Assembly (NCBI GenBank): GCA_040880365.1
Contig: JBBDIO010000058.1
Coordinates: forward strand, 1-7,459
DNA length: 7,459 nt
Source of the DNA: JBBDIO01 sp040880365
GTDB lineage: Bacteria; Chloroflexota; Anaerolineae; Caldilineales; Caldilineaceae
Direction of reading: 5' to 3'
The notes beneath the pieces are model-generated. The model saw only the letters and a list, made by a program, of their open reading frames with translations, was not told the origin of the DNA and did no database searches. Below, piece after piece: positions 5,714 to 7,459 of the stretch. The translations under genes were made by a program, and so were the position numbers. Each line of letters begins with the position of its first letter. The first letter of the stretch is position 1.

Positions 5714-6582
5714 GTGCAGAATTGTTGGATGGGAGCGGGCTGGCAAAACGGTTGAAGGCCGAACTGGCGCGCGATGCCGCAGCCTTTGCCGCGGAAAATG
5801 GCGTGATCCCCACGTTGGCCGTGGTGTGGATTGGGGACGATGAGGCCGCCGCCGGCTATGCGCGGGCGATTGTACGCAATTGCAAAGGCGCAGGCATCAA
5901 CACGCGCCAGGAGACGCTTGGCGAACATGCGACACAACAGGATGCTGAACGCGCGATTGATGCGCTGAACCGGGATGAGAGCGTGCACGGCATTATGATT
6001 CTGGAGCCGGTGCCCGACCAGATCGACCTGCCACGCCTGATCAATCGCCTTTCGCCGGTGAAAGATGTGGATGGTGTCCACCCTGCCAACATTGGGCGGC
6101 TGGTGTCCCAGCGTCCCCCCTATTTTGTGCCGGCAACGCCCGCGGGCGGTATGCGGCTATTGGAAGAGGCGGGCGTTGAATTTCGGGGCAAGCGGGCCGT
6201 GGTTGTGGGGCGCAGTGATATTGTGGGCAAACCCATGGCAATGCTGTTGTTGCACAAACACTGTACGGTGACGATTGCCCATTCGCGCACCCAGGATCTG
6301 GCCGCGCTCTGTAGCGAGGCGGATATTTTGTGTGTGGCCGTGGGCCGCGCAGAAATGGTGCGGGGTGATTGGATCAAGCCCGGCGCCGTGGTGATCGATT
6401 TTGGCACGAACTATTCGGACGATGGCGTGCAGGGCGATTGTGCGCAGGATGAAGTGGCACAGGTCGCAGGTATGTTGACCCCGGTGCCGGGTGGCACAGG
6501 CCCCATGACCAACTATATGCTATTGGACAATGTGTTGCGCGCGGCGCATCTGTCTACCGAAGCATTTGTCTACCGCGCATGA
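5710..6582 (+). CDS. folD: FolD: methylene-THF dehydrogenase with apparently disabled cyclohydrolase site
   Basis: FolD normally oxidises 5,10-methylene-THF to methenyl-THF with NAD(P)+ and then hydrolyses it to 10-formyl-THF. This 290-residue protein aligns along its full length with E. coli FolD. It keeps Tyr 50, KDVDGVHP (118-125, Asp 121), the dinucleotide-binding GRSDIVGKP (167-175), DWIKPGAVVIDFGTN and TPVPGGTGPMT (257-267). The catalytic lysine of the YVxxK motif (E. coli K54) is Ile 54, and the partner glutamine of GILVQLPLP (E. coli Q98) is Leu 98 in GIMILEPVP. The usual PCTP is PATP. Substitution of that lysine in characterised FolD/MTHFD enzymes abolishes cyclohydrolase activity but can spare the dehydrogenase. 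Translation is coupled to the upstream FchA-like gene (ATGA overlap) and to the downstream membrane protein gene. Dehydrogenase-only function is inferred. Confidence 0.93.
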   Translation: MSAELLDGSGLAKRLKAELARDAAAFAAENGVIPTLAVVWIGDDEAAAGYARAIVRNCKGAGINTRQETLGEHATQQDAERAIDALNRDESVHGIMILEPVPDQIDLPRLINRLSPVKDVDGVHPANIGRLVSQRPPYFVPATPAGGMRLLEEAGVEFRGKRAVVVGRSDIVGKPMAMLLLHKHCTVTIAHSRTQDLAALCSEADILCVAVGRAEMVRGDWIKPGAVVIDFGTNYSDDGVQGDCAQDEVAQVAGMLTPVPGGTGPMTNYMLLDNVLRAAHLSTEAFVYRA

Positions 6583-7459
6583 TGTCTGGTTGGTTAAGCT
6601 CCCCTGCACGCAGAAGTATCCTGGCGCAGGGCGCGATCCTCATTGCCTATCTGGCGTTAACGGTCGTCATGACCTGGCCGCTGACGCCTCAATTCTTTTC
6701 GGCGATTCCCGGGGATAGCTTTGACGGTTGGCAAAATTACTGGAATCTGTGGTGGGTCAAACTTGCGCTGGTTGACCGCATCCAGAATCCTTTCGTCACC
6801 GATATTCTCTTTGCGCCCACGGGTGTGGGTCTCTATTTCCACACCCTAAACCCCTTCAATGGTCTGGTGACGCTGCCTGTCCAGGTGAGCGCAGGTCTGA
6901 TCCCCGCCTATAACACGGTTGTCTATATCAGCTGGACGCTGGCAGGCTATGGCGTCTATCTGCTCACACGCTATACGCTGCGCGGGGTGGGGCGTGGTCG
7001 CGCGCGTTACCAACAGCTTGCCGCCTTTGTGGCAGGGGCAATCTTCACCTTTTCGCCTTTTCACATGGCCCACTTGCTGGGGCATATGCAGGTGATGAGC
7101 CTCCAGTGGATTCCCTTTTACATCCTCTATTTATTGCGCAGCATGGATCGTGCCCAGGGCGCGCAAATCCAAGGCGCGCAAACATGGACGCGCGACGCGC
7201 TATGGGCCGGGTTCTTTCTGATTTTGACGGGGTTGTGCGACTGGTATTTTGTGCTCTATCTTATGCTGTTCACCGGCTTCGTGATTGTGTGGCGGGGCAT
7301 CGCAACGCTGCTGGGAAGGCCGAGAGCGGGCCTTGACGCGCGCCCGCGCGGCATTCGGCTGGTGGGTGTTCTGGGGCCTGCGCTGCTTGCCGGTAGCCTC
7401 TTTGCCGTGGCGCTAAGCCCGATTCTGGTTCCTATGGTGCGCGAGGTGACCACATTTTC
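6579..7459 (+). CDS. Polytopic membrane protein, GT-C glycosyltransferase-like (3' end outside window)
   Basis: The frame from ATG 6579 stays open to the window edge (293 codons plus 2 nt). The product begins with a short basic stretch and a membrane helix at about 14-34. A loop with PGDSFDGWQNYWNLWWV follows (about 44-60), then ADP-free aromatic loop sequence LYFHTLNPFNG and several more hydrophobic helices near 105-132, 146-165, 175-188, 207-240 and 262-285. An acidic motif in the first extracytoplasmic loop of a multi-spanning protein is typical of GT-C enzymes that use lipid-linked sugars, so a glycosyltransferase or related envelope role is plausible. I cannot place it in a named family. 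ATG 6579 overlaps the folD stop (ATGA); ATG 6582 is the next codon. Neither has a clear ribosome binding site, which points to translational coupling. Its link to folate metabolism is probably only shared transcription. Confidence 0.75.
   Translation, partial: MMSGWLSSPARRSILAQGAILIAYLALTVVMTWPLTPQFFSAIPGDSFDGWQNYWNLWWVKLALVDRIQNPFVTDILFAPTGVGLYFHTLNPFNGLVTLPVQVSAGLIPAYNTVVYISWTLAGYGVYLLTRYTLRGVGRGRARYQQLAAFVAGAIFTFSPFHMAHLLGHMQVMSLQWIPFYILYLLRSMDRAQGAQIQGAQTWTRDALWAGFFLILTGLCDWYFVLYLMLFTGFVIVWRGIATLLGRPRAGLDARPRGIRLVGVLGPALLAGSLFAVALSPILVPMVREVTTF
7155..7184 (+). repeat. 15-bp tandem duplication in the membrane protein gene
   Basis: Two adjacent 15-bp units (7155-7169 and 7170-7184) share the core GGCGCGCAA and encode QGAQI then QGAQT. 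They fall in a hydrophilic loop between two predicted membrane helices, where an in-frame expansion would be tolerated. Confidence 0.75.

Overview
The window is a bacterial chromosomal segment of moderately high GC. Gene content and protein style suggest a Chloroflexota bacterium (Anaerolineae, Caldilineae or Chloroflexia type): an uvrC with a long polar linker, a ribonuclease HI fused to a Pro/Ala/Thr-rich N-terminal region, a small cyclodeaminase-family protein coupled to a FolD, and a polytopic membrane protein with a 'LYFHTLNPFNG' type loop. The phylum is inferred from remembered family resemblance, not from a search. No transposase, integrase, CRISPR array, rRNA or tRNA was seen.

Layout. 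(1) 1-1452, minus strand: the first 484 codons of uvrC, cut by the window edge where the RNase H-like endonuclease domain begins; its -10 element lies so close to the ATG that the mRNA may be leaderless. (2) 1601-2545, plus strand: a divergent all-helical, HEAT-like protein of unknown function. (3) 2620-2902, plus strand: a self-contained transcription unit without a credible ORF. It has a strong extended -10 promoter, about 250 nt of hairpin-rich RNA closed by a 9-bp long-range helix, and an excellent intrinsic terminator. It is a candidate structured ncRNA that I could not assign to a family. (4) 2932-4788: a promoter, a GTG-started metallo-beta-lactamase-fold protein with an altered metal site, then closely behind it an RNase HI-like protein with an N-terminal extension. 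(5) 4789-5074: a non-coding gap with short degenerate repeats, an extended -10 element and a 14-bp-arm inverted repeat over the predicted start of transcription. (6) 5075-7459: a translationally coupled operon of a cyclodeaminase/methenyl-THF cyclohydrolase-like protein, FolD, and a GT-C-like membrane protein that runs off the window.

How the genes fit together. The clearest functional unit is the folate pair. The FolD has an intact dinucleotide-binding half but lacks the lysine and glutamine (E. coli K54 and Q98) needed for its cyclohydrolase reaction. The gene overlapping it by 4 bp belongs to the family that includes FchA, a stand-alone methenyl-THF cyclohydrolase. The simplest reading is a division of labour: FolD as dehydrogenase only, and the small protein as cyclohydrolase. 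uvrC and the RNase H-like gene concern DNA repair and RNA-DNA hybrids but are not obviously linked. The four best promoter candidates share TGG directly before the -10 hexamer, which suggests the local sigma factor favours extended -10 promoters.
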